44,215 nucleotides of DNA, taken from Oscillospiraceae bacterium (lineage in GTDB: Bacteria > Bacillota > Clostridia > Oscillospirales > Oscillospiraceae). The stretch is from the NCBI GenBank assembly GCA_015068495.1, contig SVKL01000015.1, positions 1 to 44,215 of the forward strand, read 5' to 3'. Each line of letters starts with the position of its first letter. Position 1 is the stretch's first letter. The position numbers were made by a program, and so were the translations under genes. Below the pieces are notes generated by a model. It did not search any database and had not been told where the DNA came from. It was given only the letters and a program-made list of their open reading frames with translations. This document shows, one piece after another, positions 18,102-26,860 of the stretch.

Positions 18102-18368
18102 AAAAAAGCCCTGAGGTCAACTGACCTCAGGGACGAAAATACATTCGCGGTACCACCCTGATTACTCTCCTTAGGGGGAGAATCACTCATCGGACTCCAG
18201 CAAGCCCTATCTCTGTAACGGGAGAACCCGGGTCTCATTACTAAACATTGCGTTCACAAGACCGACTCAGGAAGCAGTTTACCCAATCTTTCACACCGAC
18301 TCGCACCGACCGTCGGCTCTCTGCAGCTTCCGCTTGGGCTATTTTTCCGTCAAAGTCTTTGCTGTATT
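18102..18368 (-). ncRNA. T-box leader of the LeuA-like operon, probable Leu specifier
   Basis: Minus-strand leader with the canonical T-box AGGGTGGTACCGCG (18159-18146) followed by a terminator stem CCCTGAGGTCA/TGACCTCAGGG and T-run (18132-18102). Hand folding of Stem I gives helix GGAA/TTCC, a specifier loop with AAATA opposite TAAACTGC, and helix GCCCAA/TTGGG(T). This places CTG (Leu) at 18277-18275 in the specifier position. The variable T-box base is U, matching discriminator A. Uncharged tRNA would stabilise the antiterminator. T-box identity is firm; the codon is a manual fold. Confidence 0.9.
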
Positions 18369-18374
18369 GGGAAT

Positions 18375-18403
18375 ATTTAACCACAAGAAACGGCATTTGT
18401 CAA
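18375..18403 (-). promoter_or_regulatory. Promoter of the minus-strand T-box operon
   Basis: Perfect TTGACA (18403-18398), 17-base spacer, TTAAAT (18380-18375), just upstream of the leader. Confidence 0.7.
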
Positions 18404-18440
18404 CAGGCAAAAAAATTTTTTGTTTTCCTGTGAAAAACAT

Positions 18441-18469
18441 TTGACATTTGCTGACGGACATGCTATAGT
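18441..18469 (+). promoter_or_regulatory. Promoter of the plus-strand T-box operon
   Basis: Perfect TTGACA (18441-18446), 17-base spacer, TATAGT (18464-18469). Its -35 box lies 38 bases from the divergent promoter's -35 box. Confidence 0.75.
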
Positions 18470-18475
18470 ATCCCC

Positions 18476-18732
18476 AACATAGGAAAAGGCGTTGATAAAG
18501 ACGGTCAGACGCAAGAAATGCCCAGAGAGCCGGTGGCTGGTGCAAACCGGAGATTTTTTCGTCTAAAGACCCATCCCTTTTGAGCCGAAAAGCTGAAGTA
18601 TCAGTAGGTTTTTCCGTATTCCCGCGTTAAGGGATAGGGCTTGTTGGAGCCTGAAGGGGCGACAGTGTCGCAATTTGAGTGGTACCGCGGGTAATATTAC
18701 TCGTCTCAAGAATTTTCTTGAGACGTTTTTTT
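18476..18732 (+). ncRNA. T-box leader of the acyl-CoA ligase operon, tentative Ile specifier
   Basis: Contains the T-box GAGTGGTACCGCGG (18677-18690), a Stem I AGAGAGCC motif, and a terminator CGTCTCAAG/CTTGAGACG with seven T's (18702-18732). Manual pairing of the Stem I base (GGC/GCC, kink-turn-like TTGAT/TGAG, AAAG/CTTT) puts ATC (18573-18575) in the specifier place, which would read tRNA-Ile. The residues before it (CCC rather than GAA) are atypical, so the codon is uncertain; Phe (UUC at 18557-18559) cannot be excluded. The ligase start is 31 bases beyond the terminator. Confidence 0.88.
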
Positions 18733-18762
18733 ATTTCTAGATTCTAAAAGGAGCGCATAATT

Positions 18763-21036
18763 ATGAGTAACCAAACCACAGCAAGCAATCAACTTATGGA
18801 TGTAGCGCAGCGAATTCGGGAGATGCGCCAGATTGTTGGTTACACCGTTTCCGAAATGGCAGAGAAAACGGAGCTTTCAGAGGAACTTTATATTCAATAT
18901 GAGGCAGGTACAATTGACCTTCCCTTTACCTTTATGCACAAATGCGCCAAGATATTTGGCTTGGAGCTGGCGGAATTGCTGGAAGGCAGCTCTGCCAGAC
19001 TGTCCGGCTATGCTGTTACCCGTAAGGGCAAGGGTATGGTCACCGCCAGCGAGGACGGCATCACCATTCAGGATATGGCGGCTATGTTCCGGAAAAAGCT
19101 GGCAACCCCTTATTACGTTACATATGAGTATTCTGAGGAGCTGCAGAATAAGCCCATTCACACCGTCACCCACGACGGACAGGAATTTGACCTTGTGCTT
19201 AAGGGTGCAATGCGGATTAAGGTAGGCGACCACGAGGAAGTCCTGCGGGAGGGTGACAGCATCTTCTATAAATCCTCCACCCCCCACGGTATGATTGCCA
19301 TTGACGGGGAGAGCTGTGTGTTCCTGTCTATGATTATGGCAGGTGACAAGACCGACACCGCTATGCGCCACCCCACCGCCAAAAAGGCCCGCGTGCAGGA
19401 AGAGAAGCTGCTGTGCAACCAGTTTGTATGGGGCAGTGAGGATGACCACGGCGTGATGACCGGCATCAACTTTGCCAACGCCGATAAGTATAACTTTGCT
19501 TTTGATACTGTGGACGCCATTGCCCGGAAGGACCCGGACAAGCTGGCGATGATTCATATTGCCAACGATATGACCGAGCGCCGCTTTACCTTTAAGGATT
19601 TTAAGGACGCCTCCAGTCAGTGCGCCAACTACTTTAAGTCCTTGGGCATCAAGCGGGGCGACCGGGTAATGCTGGTGCTGAAGCGCCACTACCAGTTCTG
19701 GTACGCAATTCTGGCATTGCACAAGCTGGGCGCCATTGCAATCCCCGCCACCAACCAGCTGATGGAGCACGATTTTGTCTACCGCTTTGAGGCAGGCGGC
19801 GTATCTGCCATTGTCTGCACCGCCGACGGCGACACCGCCCATCAGGTGGAGCTGGCAGAAAAGACAGCAAACTTAAGCCTGACCAAGATTCTGGTTGGGG
19901 GCAAAAAAGAGGGCTGGCACGACTTTAACGAAGAATACGGCTTATTCAGCCGCCGTTACCTGCGCACCGACGATGCCCCCTGCGGCGAAGACCCTATGCT
20001 GATGCTGTTTACCTCCGGCACCACTGGCTACCCCAAGATGGCAATGCACTCCTACAAGTACGCGTTGGGCCACTATGTCACCGCTAAGTACTGGCACCTG
20101 TGCGAGCGGGACGGCCTGCACTTTACCATCTCCGAAACCGGCTGGGGAAAGGCGCTGTGGGGCAAGCTCTACGGCCAGTGGCTGTGCGAGGGCGCAGTAT
20201 TTACCTATGACTTTGACCGGTTTGACGCGGAAAAGATTCTGCCGATGTTTGCCAAGTACAACATCACCACCTTCTGCGCGCCGCCTACAATGTACCGTAT
20301 GCTCATCAAGCAAGACCTGAGCAATTACGACCTTTCCTCCATTCACCACGCCACCACTGCCGGCGAGGCGCTGAACCCGGAGGTGTTCTACCAGTTTGAA
20401 AAGGCAACGGGACTGCGTGTCCACGAGGGCTTTGGTCAGACGGAAATGACCTTGGGTATCGCCAACCTGTTTGGCGCAGAAATCAAGCCCGGCGCAATGG
20501 GCAAGCCCATCCCCGGCTACGGCATCGACATCGTGGACAGCGACGGCAACCCTGTGGAAGACGGTATCAACGGTGAAATTGTCATCCGCACCGACCCGGC
20601 TCCCACCTGCGGCGTATTTTTGGGCTACTTCCGGAATCAGGAAGCCACCGATGCCGTATGGCACGACGGAATGTACCACACCGGCGACGTGGCGTGGCGG
20701 GATGAGGACGGCTACTACTGGTATGTGGGTCGGGCTGACGATGTGATCAAGTCCTCCGGCTACCGGATTGGACCGTTTGAAATTGAGTCCACCATTATGG
20801 AGCTGCCCTACGTGCTGGAATGCGGTGTTTGCGCCGCACCGGACGAGGTGAGAGGTCAGGTGGTCAAGGCCTGTATCGTGCTGGTACCGGGTACCGAGGG
20901 CACGGAGGAGCTGAAGAAGGAAATTCAGACCTATGTCAAGTCTCACACTGCCCCCTACAAATATCCCCGTATCGTGGAATTCCGCACAGAATTGCCCAAG
21001 ACAATCAGCGGCAAAATTATGCGCAATAAGCTATAA
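18763..21036 (+). CDS. HTH-cupin-acyl-CoA synthetase fusion, copy 1
   Basis: 757 residues in three parts: an XRE-type helix-turn-helix (about 12-72, IREMRQIVGYTVSEMAEKT), a cupin (about 105-200, HDGQEFDLVLKGAMRIKVGD, STPHGMI), and an AMP-forming acyl-CoA ligase (about 235-757). Ligase motifs: LFTSGTTGYPK, GWGKALWGKLYGQW (as in medium-chain acyl-CoA synthetases), EGFGQTEM, YHTGDVAW, DDVIKSSGYRIGP and the acyl-adenylate Lys in TISGKIMRNKL. It should make acyl-CoA from a short or branched acid. HTH and cupin parts are usually found in regulators, so it may sense its substrate and bind DNA, BirA-style; that is inference. AAAGGAG upstream; first gene after the T-box. Confidence 0.9.
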   Translation: MSNQTTASNQLMDVAQRIREMRQIVGYTVSEMAEKTELSEELYIQYEAGTIDLPFTFMHKCAKIFGLELAELLEGSSARLSGYAVTRKGKGMVTASEDGITIQDMAAMFRKKLATPYYVTYEYSEELQNKPIHTVTHDGQEFDLVLKGAMRIKVGDHEEVLREGDSIFYKSSTPHGMIAIDGESCVFLSMIMAGDKTDTAMRHPTAKKARVQEEKLLCNQFVWGSEDDHGVMTGINFANADKYNFAFDTVDAIARKDPDKLAMIHIANDMTERRFTFKDFKDASSQCANYFKSLGIKRGDRVMLVLKRHYQFWYAILALHKLGAIAIPATNQLMEHDFVYRFEAGGVSAIVCTADGDTAHQVELAEKTANLSLTKILVGGKKEGWHDFNEEYGLFSRRYLRTDDAPCGEDPMLMLFTSGTTGYPKMAMHSYKYALGHYVTAKYWHLCERDGLHFTISETGWGKALWGKLYGQWLCEGAVFTYDFDRFDAEKILPMFAKYNITTFCAPPTMYRMLIKQDLSNYDLSSIHHATTAGEALNPEVFYQFEKATGLRVHEGFGQTEMTLGIANLFGAEIKPGAMGKPIPGYGIDIVDSDGNPVEDGINGEIVIRTDPAPTCGVFLGYFRNQEATDAVWHDGMYHTGDVAWRDEDGYYWYVGRADDVIKSSGYRIGPFEIESTIMELPYVLECGVCAAPDEVRGQVVKACIVLVPGTEGTEELKKEIQTYVKSHTAPYKYPRIVEFRTELPKTISGKIMRNKL

Positions 21037-21052
21037 AAAGCCCCGTCATTTA

Positions 21053-21082
21053 TTGACAATATCCTGCTTTATATGCTATGAT
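21053..21082 (+). promoter_or_regulatory. Internal promoter before ligase copy 2
   Basis: Perfect TTGACA (21053-21058), 18-base spacer, TATGAT (21077-21082). It would let copy 2 and the downstream genes escape the T-box. Confidence 0.55.
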
Positions 21083-21131
21083 TCTATTTTCCGGCTTTGT
21101 CCGGAGTACAATGGCTTTTGAGAGGTAACTT

Positions 21132-23426
21132 ATGAAACAAACCATCACCGGCGCGGACCTGAAAAATATTGAGATTGCGGCCCGTATCCGGGAACTGCGG
21201 GAGATTTCCGGCATTTCTCAGGAGGATATGGCTGCCCGCACCGGCGTTAGTGTAGAGGAATACCGCCGCTGTGAGGAGGGCACGCAGGATTTGTCTATTG
21301 CGTTCCTGTACCGTACGGTGCTGATTTTGGGTGTGGATATGGGCGACCTGCTGGAGGGTAACAGCCCCAAGCTTCGCTCCTATGCCCTGACCCGCAAGGG
21401 TGAAGGTCAGCGGATTGAAGAGGCCCACCATATGATTGGCTACAGCCTTGCCTCCGGCTTCCGCAACCGTATCGCCCTGCCCCTTTATATGGAGATTGCC
21501 TACCGCCCCGAAGGGGAAAGGGAACCCATCCAGCTGACCAGCCACGAGGGACAGGAGTGCGATATCGTCATTCGCGGCACGATGAAAATCCAAATCGGCG
21601 GAAAGAGCGAGATTCTCTATCCCGGCGACTGTATTTATTACGATTCCGCCACCCCCCACGGTATGATTGCCGTAGGCGGTGAGGACTGCGCCTTCTATGC
21701 AATCGTGCTTTCTAACTCTGCTGCCCGTGAGGGTGAGCAGGCAGCCTCTGTTGCCACTGTCACCAAGGCAAAATCCATCGATACCCAGGATAGCCAGCGG
21801 ATTTACCGTGACTTCATCATTCCCACAGAGGACGAAAACGGCAAGCTGACAGATATTGCATTTAAGAATGTGGATAATTTCAACTTTGCCTTTGACGTGA
21901 TTGACGCGCTGGGTGAGAAAAAGCCGGACCGCCGTGCAATGCTCCACATTTCCGAAGACGGCACAGAGCGGATATTCACCTTTAAGGATATGATGCGGGA
22001 ATCTGCCCGCTGCGCCAACTACTTTAAGTCCTTGGGCATTAAGAAAGGCGACCGGGTGATGCTGGTGCTGAAGCGCCACTATCAGTACTGGTTTGCGGTG
22101 CTGGGGCTGCACAAGCTGGGCGCTGTGGTGATTCCTGCCACCAACCAGCTGCTGACCAAGGACTTTGCCTACCGCTTTGAGGCTGCCAACGTCAAGGCAA
22201 TTCTGTGTACTGCCGACGGCGAGGTGGCAAAATCCGTAGACGAAGCCTGCATGCAGTACAGCGGCTTGGAGCATAAGATTCTGGTGAACGGCAGCCGGGA
22301 TGGCTGGCACGACTTTAACGAAGAATGCACAATGTTCAGCAGCCACTTTAACCGCACCGCCGATACCCCCTGCGGCGACGATCCTATGCTGATGTTCTTT
22401 ACCTCGGGCACTTCCGGCTATCCCAAGCTGGCAGCCCACAACTACAAGTACCCCTTGGGGCACTTTATCACCGCAAAATACTGGCATCAGGTTGTGCCGG
22501 ACGGCTTGCACCTGACCATTTCCGATACCGGCTGGGCAAAATCTATGTGGGGCAAGCTCTACGGCCAGTGGCTGTGCGAGGCAGGCCTGTTTGTCTATGA
22601 CTTTGACCGGTTTGACGCAGAAAAGATTCTGCCTATGTTTGCCAAATACAATATTACCACCTTCTGCGCGCCGCCTACCATGTACCGTATGCTTGCCAAG
22701 CAGGATTTGTCCCGCTTTGATTTGTCTACCATCCGCCACGCATCCACAGCCGGCGAGGCGCTGAATCCCGAGGTTTACCGCCAGTTCCAAAAGGCAACCG
22801 GCTTGGATATTCTGGAGGGCTTCGGTCAGTCCGAAAGCACGCTGATTATCGGCAACCTCATCGGCGACAGCCACAAGCTGGGCTCTATGGGTAAGCCTGT
22901 TCCTTTGTACAATGTGCAGCTTCTGGATTCTGAGGGCAATGCGGTTGATCCCGGTGAAACCGGCGAAATCTGCATTGATATCTCTAAGGGTCTGCCTTGC
23001 GGTTTGGCTTACGCCTACGAGGGCAACGAGGAAGTCACCGCAGAGACTTGGCGCGACGGCTTCTACCACACCGGCGACTTGGCGTGGATGGACGAGGACG
23101 GCTTCTACTGGTATGTTGGCCGGGCTGACGACGTCATTAAGTCCTCCGGCTACCGGATTGGACCCTTCGAAATTGAAAACGTCATTATGGAGCTGCCCTA
23201 TGTGTTGGAATGTGGCGTCTCCGCTGCCCCGGATGAGGTTCGCGGTCAGGTGGTGAAAGCCAGCATCGTGCTTGTGAAGGACTTTGTGGGCACAGATGAG
23301 CTGAAAAAGCAGATTCAGGACTACGTCAAGTCCAGAACTGCGCCTTATAAGTACCCCCGTATCGTGGAGTTTAAGGAATCTCTTCCCAAAACCACCAGCG
23401 GCAAAATTATTAGAAAGAAATTGTAA
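21132..23426 (+). CDS. HTH-cupin-acyl-CoA synthetase fusion, copy 2
   Basis: 764 residues with the same three-part layout as the preceding gene: XRE helix-turn-helix (about 18-75, RELREISGISQEDMAARTGVS), cupin (about 112-200, HEGQECDIVIRGTMKIQIGG, ATPHGMI), and acyl-CoA ligase (FFTSGTSGYPK, GWAKSMWGKLYGQW, EGFGQSES, YHTGDLAW, catalytic Lys in TTSGKIIRKKL). The ligase halves are much more alike than the N-terminal halves, and long DNA stretches are identical, so the pair arose by tandem duplication, perhaps with gene conversion in the ligase half. Different sensor halves suggest different acid ligands or operators. GAGAGGT precedes the ATG. Confidence 0.9.
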   Translation: MKQTITGADLKNIEIAARIRELREISGISQEDMAARTGVSVEEYRRCEEGTQDLSIAFLYRTVLILGVDMGDLLEGNSPKLRSYALTRKGEGQRIEEAHHMIGYSLASGFRNRIALPLYMEIAYRPEGEREPIQLTSHEGQECDIVIRGTMKIQIGGKSEILYPGDCIYYDSATPHGMIAVGGEDCAFYAIVLSNSAAREGEQAASVATVTKAKSIDTQDSQRIYRDFIIPTEDENGKLTDIAFKNVDNFNFAFDVIDALGEKKPDRRAMLHISEDGTERIFTFKDMMRESARCANYFKSLGIKKGDRVMLVLKRHYQYWFAVLGLHKLGAVVIPATNQLLTKDFAYRFEAANVKAILCTADGEVAKSVDEACMQYSGLEHKILVNGSRDGWHDFNEECTMFSSHFNRTADTPCGDDPMLMFFTSGTSGYPKLAAHNYKYPLGHFITAKYWHQVVPDGLHLTISDTGWAKSMWGKLYGQWLCEAGLFVYDFDRFDAEKILPMFAKYNITTFCAPPTMYRMLAKQDLSRFDLSTIRHASTAGEALNPEVYRQFQKATGLDILEGFGQSESTLIIGNLIGDSHKLGSMGKPVPLYNVQLLDSEGNAVDPGETGEICIDISKGLPCGLAYAYEGNEEVTAETWRDGFYHTGDLAWMDEDGFYWYVGRADDVIKSSGYRIGPFEIENVIMELPYVLECGVSAAPDEVRGQVVKASIVLVKDFVGTDELKKQIQDYVKSRTAPYKYPRIVEFKESLPKTTSGKIIRKKL

Positions 23427-23438
23427 TCATTGTGACCC

Positions 23439-23514
23439 AATTAAAAATTGAAAATGAAAAATTAAAAATTTATTTGCTTCTAATTTTTAACTTTTAATTT
23501 TTAATTCTCAATTT
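23439..23514. repeat. AT-rich inverted repeat
   Basis: Two arms of about 32 bases, almost all A/T (AATTAAAAATTG... and ...TTTTAATTCTCAATTT), facing each other across an 11-base spacer between ligase copy 2 and the ParA-like gene. MITE-like; may fold in the transcript and separate expression of the two halves of the cluster. Confidence 0.55.
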
Positions 23515-23530
23515 CAAAGGAGTGTTCCCT

Positions 23531-24235
23531 ATGGAACATAAACGCTTAACGTTATTTGCCGGCCATTACGGCAGCGGCAAGACCAATATCGCCGTAAACT
23601 ACGCTTTGCTGCTTGCCAAAGAGGGCAAAAAGGTTTGTATCGGTGATTTGGACATCGTCAATCCCTACTTCCGTACCGCCGACAGCAAAAAGGTGCTGGA
23701 AGGAGCCGGCGTAACCCTGATTTCGCCCCAATTTGCCAACTCCAATGTGGATTTGCCGGCGTTGCCTGCCGAGGCCTACCGGTTGGTGGAGGACAAAGAC
23801 ATTTACGGCATTATGGACATCGGCGGCGATGACCGGGGGGCATACGCCCTTGGCCGCTATGTGCCGGCTATCAAGGCAGAGGGCAACTACCGTATGGTAT
23901 TTGTTGCCAACTGCTACCGACCCTTGACCCGTACACCCGAGGAAGCGCTGGAAGTAATGCGGGAGATTGAGGCCGCCTGCGGTCTTGCCTTTACCGACAT
24001 TGTGAACAACGCAAACCTAGGCCCGGAAACCACACCGGAAACGGTGCTGTCCGCCATAGACTTTATGGAAAAGCTGAGCAAATTAAGCGGACTGCCTGTT
24101 TTTGCCCACACCGCTGAAAATACAGTGGCGCAGCAGCTTGCGGGCAAGCTATCACCTGTAATTTCCCTGCATTTGCAGGAAAAATATTTCGATTTACCTA
24201 CGCAGAAGCCGGGCAACCGACCTCTGTTTGGATAA
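23531..24235 (+). CDS. ParA/MinD-like P-loop ATPase
   Basis: 234 residues. It has a deviant Walker A (FAGHYGSGKTN, residues 8-18), CIGDLDIVNPYFRTAD (Walker A' region) and GIMDIGGDDRG (Walker B region), the pattern of CobQ/CobB/MinD/ParA-type NTPases. Proteins of this type often sit beside 2-oxoacid:ferredoxin oxidoreductase genes in Firmicutes, perhaps for cluster loading or complex assembly; the role is not established. The ATG at 23531 has AAAGGAG eight to nine bases upstream, so the earlier in-frame GTG at 23522 is rejected. It is followed after 28 bases by the ferredoxin subunit. Confidence 0.8.
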   Translation: MEHKRLTLFAGHYGSGKTNIAVNYALLLAKEGKKVCIGDLDIVNPYFRTADSKKVLEGAGVTLISPQFANSNVDLPALPAEAYRLVEDKDIYGIMDIGGDDRGAYALGRYVPAIKAEGNYRMVFVANCYRPLTRTPEEALEVMREIEAACGLAFTDIVNNANLGPETTPETVLSAIDFMEKLSKLSGLPVFAHTAENTVAQQLAGKLSPVISLHLQEKYFDLPTQKPGNRPLFG

Positions 24236-24263
24236 ACCAGCGCATAAAGAGGAGGAAATACAT

Positions 24264-24470
24264 ATGGCAACTGTTACCTTCCGCACCGACTGGTGCAAAG
24301 GCTGCGGATTGTGCGTGGACGCCTGTCCCAAGGGCTGTCTTGCCATTGCCGCAGACAAAATCAATAAAAAAGGTTATTCTCCCGCTGTGATGACGGCTCC
24401 GGAAAAGTGCATCGGCTGCGCATTCTGCGCGACTATGTGCCCCGACTGCATCATTAAGGTAGAGAAGTAA
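24264..24470 (+). CDS. 2-oxoacid:ferredoxin oxidoreductase, ferredoxin-like delta subunit
   Basis: 68 residues with two complete 4Fe-4S motifs, CKGCGLCVDACP (residues 11-22) and CIGCAFCATMCP (about 48-59). It carries electrons between the TPP site of the complex and free ferredoxin. AGGAGG precedes the ATG at 24264 by eight bases; the longer frame from 24228 overlaps the previous gene and lacks a site. First of four subunit genes in the order delta-alpha-beta-gamma, with gaps of 12 bases or less. Confidence 0.93.
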   Translation: MATVTFRTDWCKGCGLCVDACPKGCLAIAADKINKKGYSPAVMTAPEKCIGCAFCATMCPDCIIKVEK

Positions 24471-24482
24471 GGAGGCGCAAAA

Positions 24483-25544
24483 ATGGCAGAACGTGTTTTA
24501 ATGAAGGGCAACGAAGCCATTGCAGAAGCCGCCATTCGGGCAGGCTGCCGCCATTACTTCGGCTACCCCATCACCCCCCAGACGGAAATTGCCGCCTATA
24601 TGGCAAAGAAAATGCCCAAAATCGGCGGTGTGTTCCTGCAGGCGGAAAGTGAAATTGCATCTATCAATATGGTTTACGGCGCAGCCGCTGCCGGCGTGCG
24701 TGTGATGACCTCTTCATCCAGCCCCGGAATTTCCCTGAAGGCAGAGGGTCTGAGCTATATTGCCGGCTCCGATGTGCCGGCGCTGGTGGTAAATGTCCAG
24801 CGTGGCGGCCCGGGCTTGGGTGGTATTCAGCCCAGCCAGTCCGATTATTTCCAAGCCACCAAGGGCGGCGGACACGGCGACTATAAGATGATCGTCTTAG
24901 CCCCTGCATCCGTGCAGGAAATGGCAAGCCTTACCATCAAGGGCTTTAACTTGGCCGATAAATACCTGATGACCTCTATGATTCTGGCAGACGGCACCAT
25001 CGGTCAGATGATGGAGCCCATCTCCTTTGAGGACGCGGAAATCGAAACCTATGAAAAGCCTTGGGCACTGACAGGCACCAAGGGCAAGCGAGCCCACAAC
25101 ATCGTCAACTCCCTGTACTTAAAGCCCGACGAGCTGGAAGTGAAGAATTTCCAGCGCTATGAGCGGTATAAGATCGTAGAAGAGAACGAGCCTATGTGGG
25201 AAGAGTTTATGATGGAGGACGCTGAATACTGTGTGGTGGCCTTCGGCATTGCTTCCCGTGTTGCCAAGAATGCGGTGGTTGCCGCAAGAAACGAGGGTAT
25301 TAAGGTGGGTCTGATTCGCCCCATCACCCTGTGGCCCTTCCCCAAGAAGCCGCTGCTGGAAGCTGCGGACAAGGTCAAAGGCTTCATCTCTGTGGAGCTG
25401 AATATGGGTCAGATGATTGAGGATATTAAGCTCTATACCCAGTGCAAGAAGCCGGTAGCGCTGTGCAACCGGTGCGGCGGTATGATTCCCAGCCCCGACG
25501 AGGTGCTCTCTTCCATCCGCAAGGCACAGAAAGGAGAGTTCTAA
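24483..25544 (+). CDS. vorB: 2-oxoacid:ferredoxin oxidoreductase alpha subunit (VorB-like)
   Basis: 353 residues. Typical alpha-subunit motifs are [29 protein letters not shown] (residues 7-35), [19 protein letters not shown] and [11 protein letters not shown], followed by the transketolase C-terminal-like part ([18 protein letters not shown]). The size and sequence fit the VorB/KorA group that handles branched-chain or 2-oxoglutarate substrates rather than pyruvate, whose enzymes are usually larger fusions. With the neighbouring dehydrogenase and ligases, a 2-oxoisovalerate-type substrate is favoured. GGAGG precedes the ATG. Confidence 0.9.
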   Translation: MAERVLMKGNEAIAEAAIRAGCRHYFGYPITPQTEIAAYMAKKMPKIGGVFLQAESEIASINMVYGAAAAGVRVMTSSSSPGISLKAEGLSYIAGSDVPALVVNVQRGGPGLGGIQPSQSDYFQATKGGGHGDYKMIVLAPASVQEMASLTIKGFNLADKYLMTSMILADGTIGQMMEPISFEDAEIETYEKPWALTGTKGKRAHNIVNSLYLKPDELEVKNFQRYERYKIVEENEPMWEEFMMEDAEYCVVAFGIASRVAKNAVVAARNEGIKVGLIRPITLWPFPKKPLLEAADKVKGFISVELNMGQMIEDIKLYTQCKKPVALCNRCGGMIPSPDEVLSSIRKAQKGEF

Positions 25545-25546
25545 TT

Positions 25547-26302
25547 ATGGCTGTTGTATTTGAAAAACCCAAGTCTCTGGCAGATATTCCGCTGCATTAC
25601 TGCCCCGGCTGTCCCCACGGCATTATCCACCGTCTGGTTGCCGAGGTGATTGACGAGCTGGGTATTGAGGGACGCACCATTGGCGTTGCCCCTGTTGGCT
25701 GCGCAGTTATGGCATACGATTACTTTACTTGCGATATGATTGAGGCGGCCCACGGCAGGGCCCCCGCTACCGCAACCGGTATTAAGCGCAGCCGCCCTGA
25801 GAATATCGTCTTTACCTACCAAGGCGACGGCGATTTGGCATCTATCGGTATGGCAGAAACCGTTCACTCCGCCGCAAGAAATGAGAACATCACCGTCATC
25901 TTCGTCAACAATGCCATTTACGGTATGACCGGCGGTCAGATGGCGCCCACATCCCTGCCCGGGCAGGTCACCCAGACCTCTCCTTACGGACGTGATGTGA
26001 ATCACTGCGGCTGGCCCATCAAGGTCTGCGAAATGCTCTCCACCTTGGAAGGCCCCGAGTACATCGCCCGTGTGGCAGTGAACAATGTGAAAAACGTAAA
26101 GAATGCCAAGAAGGCAATCAAAAAGGCTTTTGAAAATCAGATTGCCGGCAAGGGCTTTTCCCTTGTGGAAGTGGTTTCCGCCTGCCCCACCAACTGGGGT
26201 ATGACACCGCAAAAGGCGCTGGAGTGGGTAGAGAGCGATATGCTGCCCTACTATCCCATCGGCGTTTACAAGGACAGAACTGCCGTAAAGGAGGAAGCGT
26301 AA
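25547..26302 (+). CDS. 2-oxoacid:ferredoxin oxidoreductase beta subunit (TPP-binding)
   Basis: 251 residues. It holds the thiamine-pyrophosphate site: [14 protein letters not shown] near residue 17, [26 protein letters not shown], and [16 protein letters not shown] followed by [18 protein letters not shown] (GDG...NN motif). It performs the decarboxylation, or, in reverse, the carboxylation of an acyl-CoA. The ATG at 25547 follows AAAGGAG; it starts two bases after the alpha stop codon and ends directly against the gamma start. Confidence 0.92.
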   Translation: MAVVFEKPKSLADIPLHYCPGCPHGIIHRLVAEVIDELGIEGRTIGVAPVGCAVMAYDYFTCDMIEAAHGRAPATATGIKRSRPENIVFTYQGDGDLASIGMAETVHSAARNENITVIFVNNAIYGMTGGQMAPTSLPGQVTQTSPYGRDVNHCGWPIKVCEMLSTLEGPEYIARVAVNNVKNVKNAKKAIKKAFENQIAGKGFSLVEVVSACPTNWGMTPQKALEWVESDMLPYYPIGVYKDRTAVKEEA

Positions 26303-26839
26303 ATGAAGACAACACAAATCCTCATTGCCGGCTTTGGCGGTCAGGGCATTCTGTTTGCCGGTAAGTTCCTTGCATATAAGGGTCTTTTGGAGGATAATCA
26401 AGTATCTTGGCTTCCTTCCTACGGCCCCGAGATGCGTGGCGGCACCGCCAACTGCAACGTGATTCTGTCCGATGACCCGGTGGGCAGCCCCATTATCACC
26501 GCTCCCGACGTGCTGATTGCAATGAACCTGCCTTCCTTGCAGAAATATGTGGACACCGTTGTCCCCGGCGGGCAAGTTTACGTGGACTCCGCCCTGATTG
26601 ACGCAAAGGTGGAGCGCACCGACGTGGAAGTGTTCTACATCCCCGCCACCCAAATGGCAAAGGACAACGATATTTCCACCCTTGCCAATATGATTATTGT
26701 TGGCCACCTGCTGGAAAACCACCCGGAGCTGTCCTTTGTGGGCACGGATACTGTGGTTGAAAAGCTGGTCCCCCCCAAGAAAGCTGCCCTTGTGGAGCTG
26801 AACAAAAAGGCTCTTACATTGGGTAAAGAATACAAATAA
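26303..26839 (+). CDS. 2-oxoacid:ferredoxin oxidoreductase gamma subunit
   Basis: 178 residues with the gamma-family start ILIAGFGGQGILFAGKFLA (residues 6-24) and LPSYGPEMRGGTANC (CoA-binding region). It completes the four-subunit complex. The ATG immediately follows the beta stop codon; its ribosome-binding site (GGAGG) lies inside the end of the beta gene. Confidence 0.92.
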   Translation: MKTTQILIAGFGGQGILFAGKFLAYKGLLEDNQVSWLPSYGPEMRGGTANCNVILSDDPVGSPIITAPDVLIAMNLPSLQKYVDTVVPGGQVYVDSALIDAKVERTDVEVFYIPATQMAKDNDISTLANMIIVGHLLENHPELSFVGTDTVVEKLVPPKKAALVELNKKALTLGKEYK

Positions 26840-26860
26840 GAAATTAGGAGGAAACTATTT

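Noticed and set aside
21084..23069. 661-codon antisense frame opposite ligase copy 2
   Set aside because: The opposite strand encodes an unmistakable ligase; the long open frame is a by-product of GC-rich codon use.
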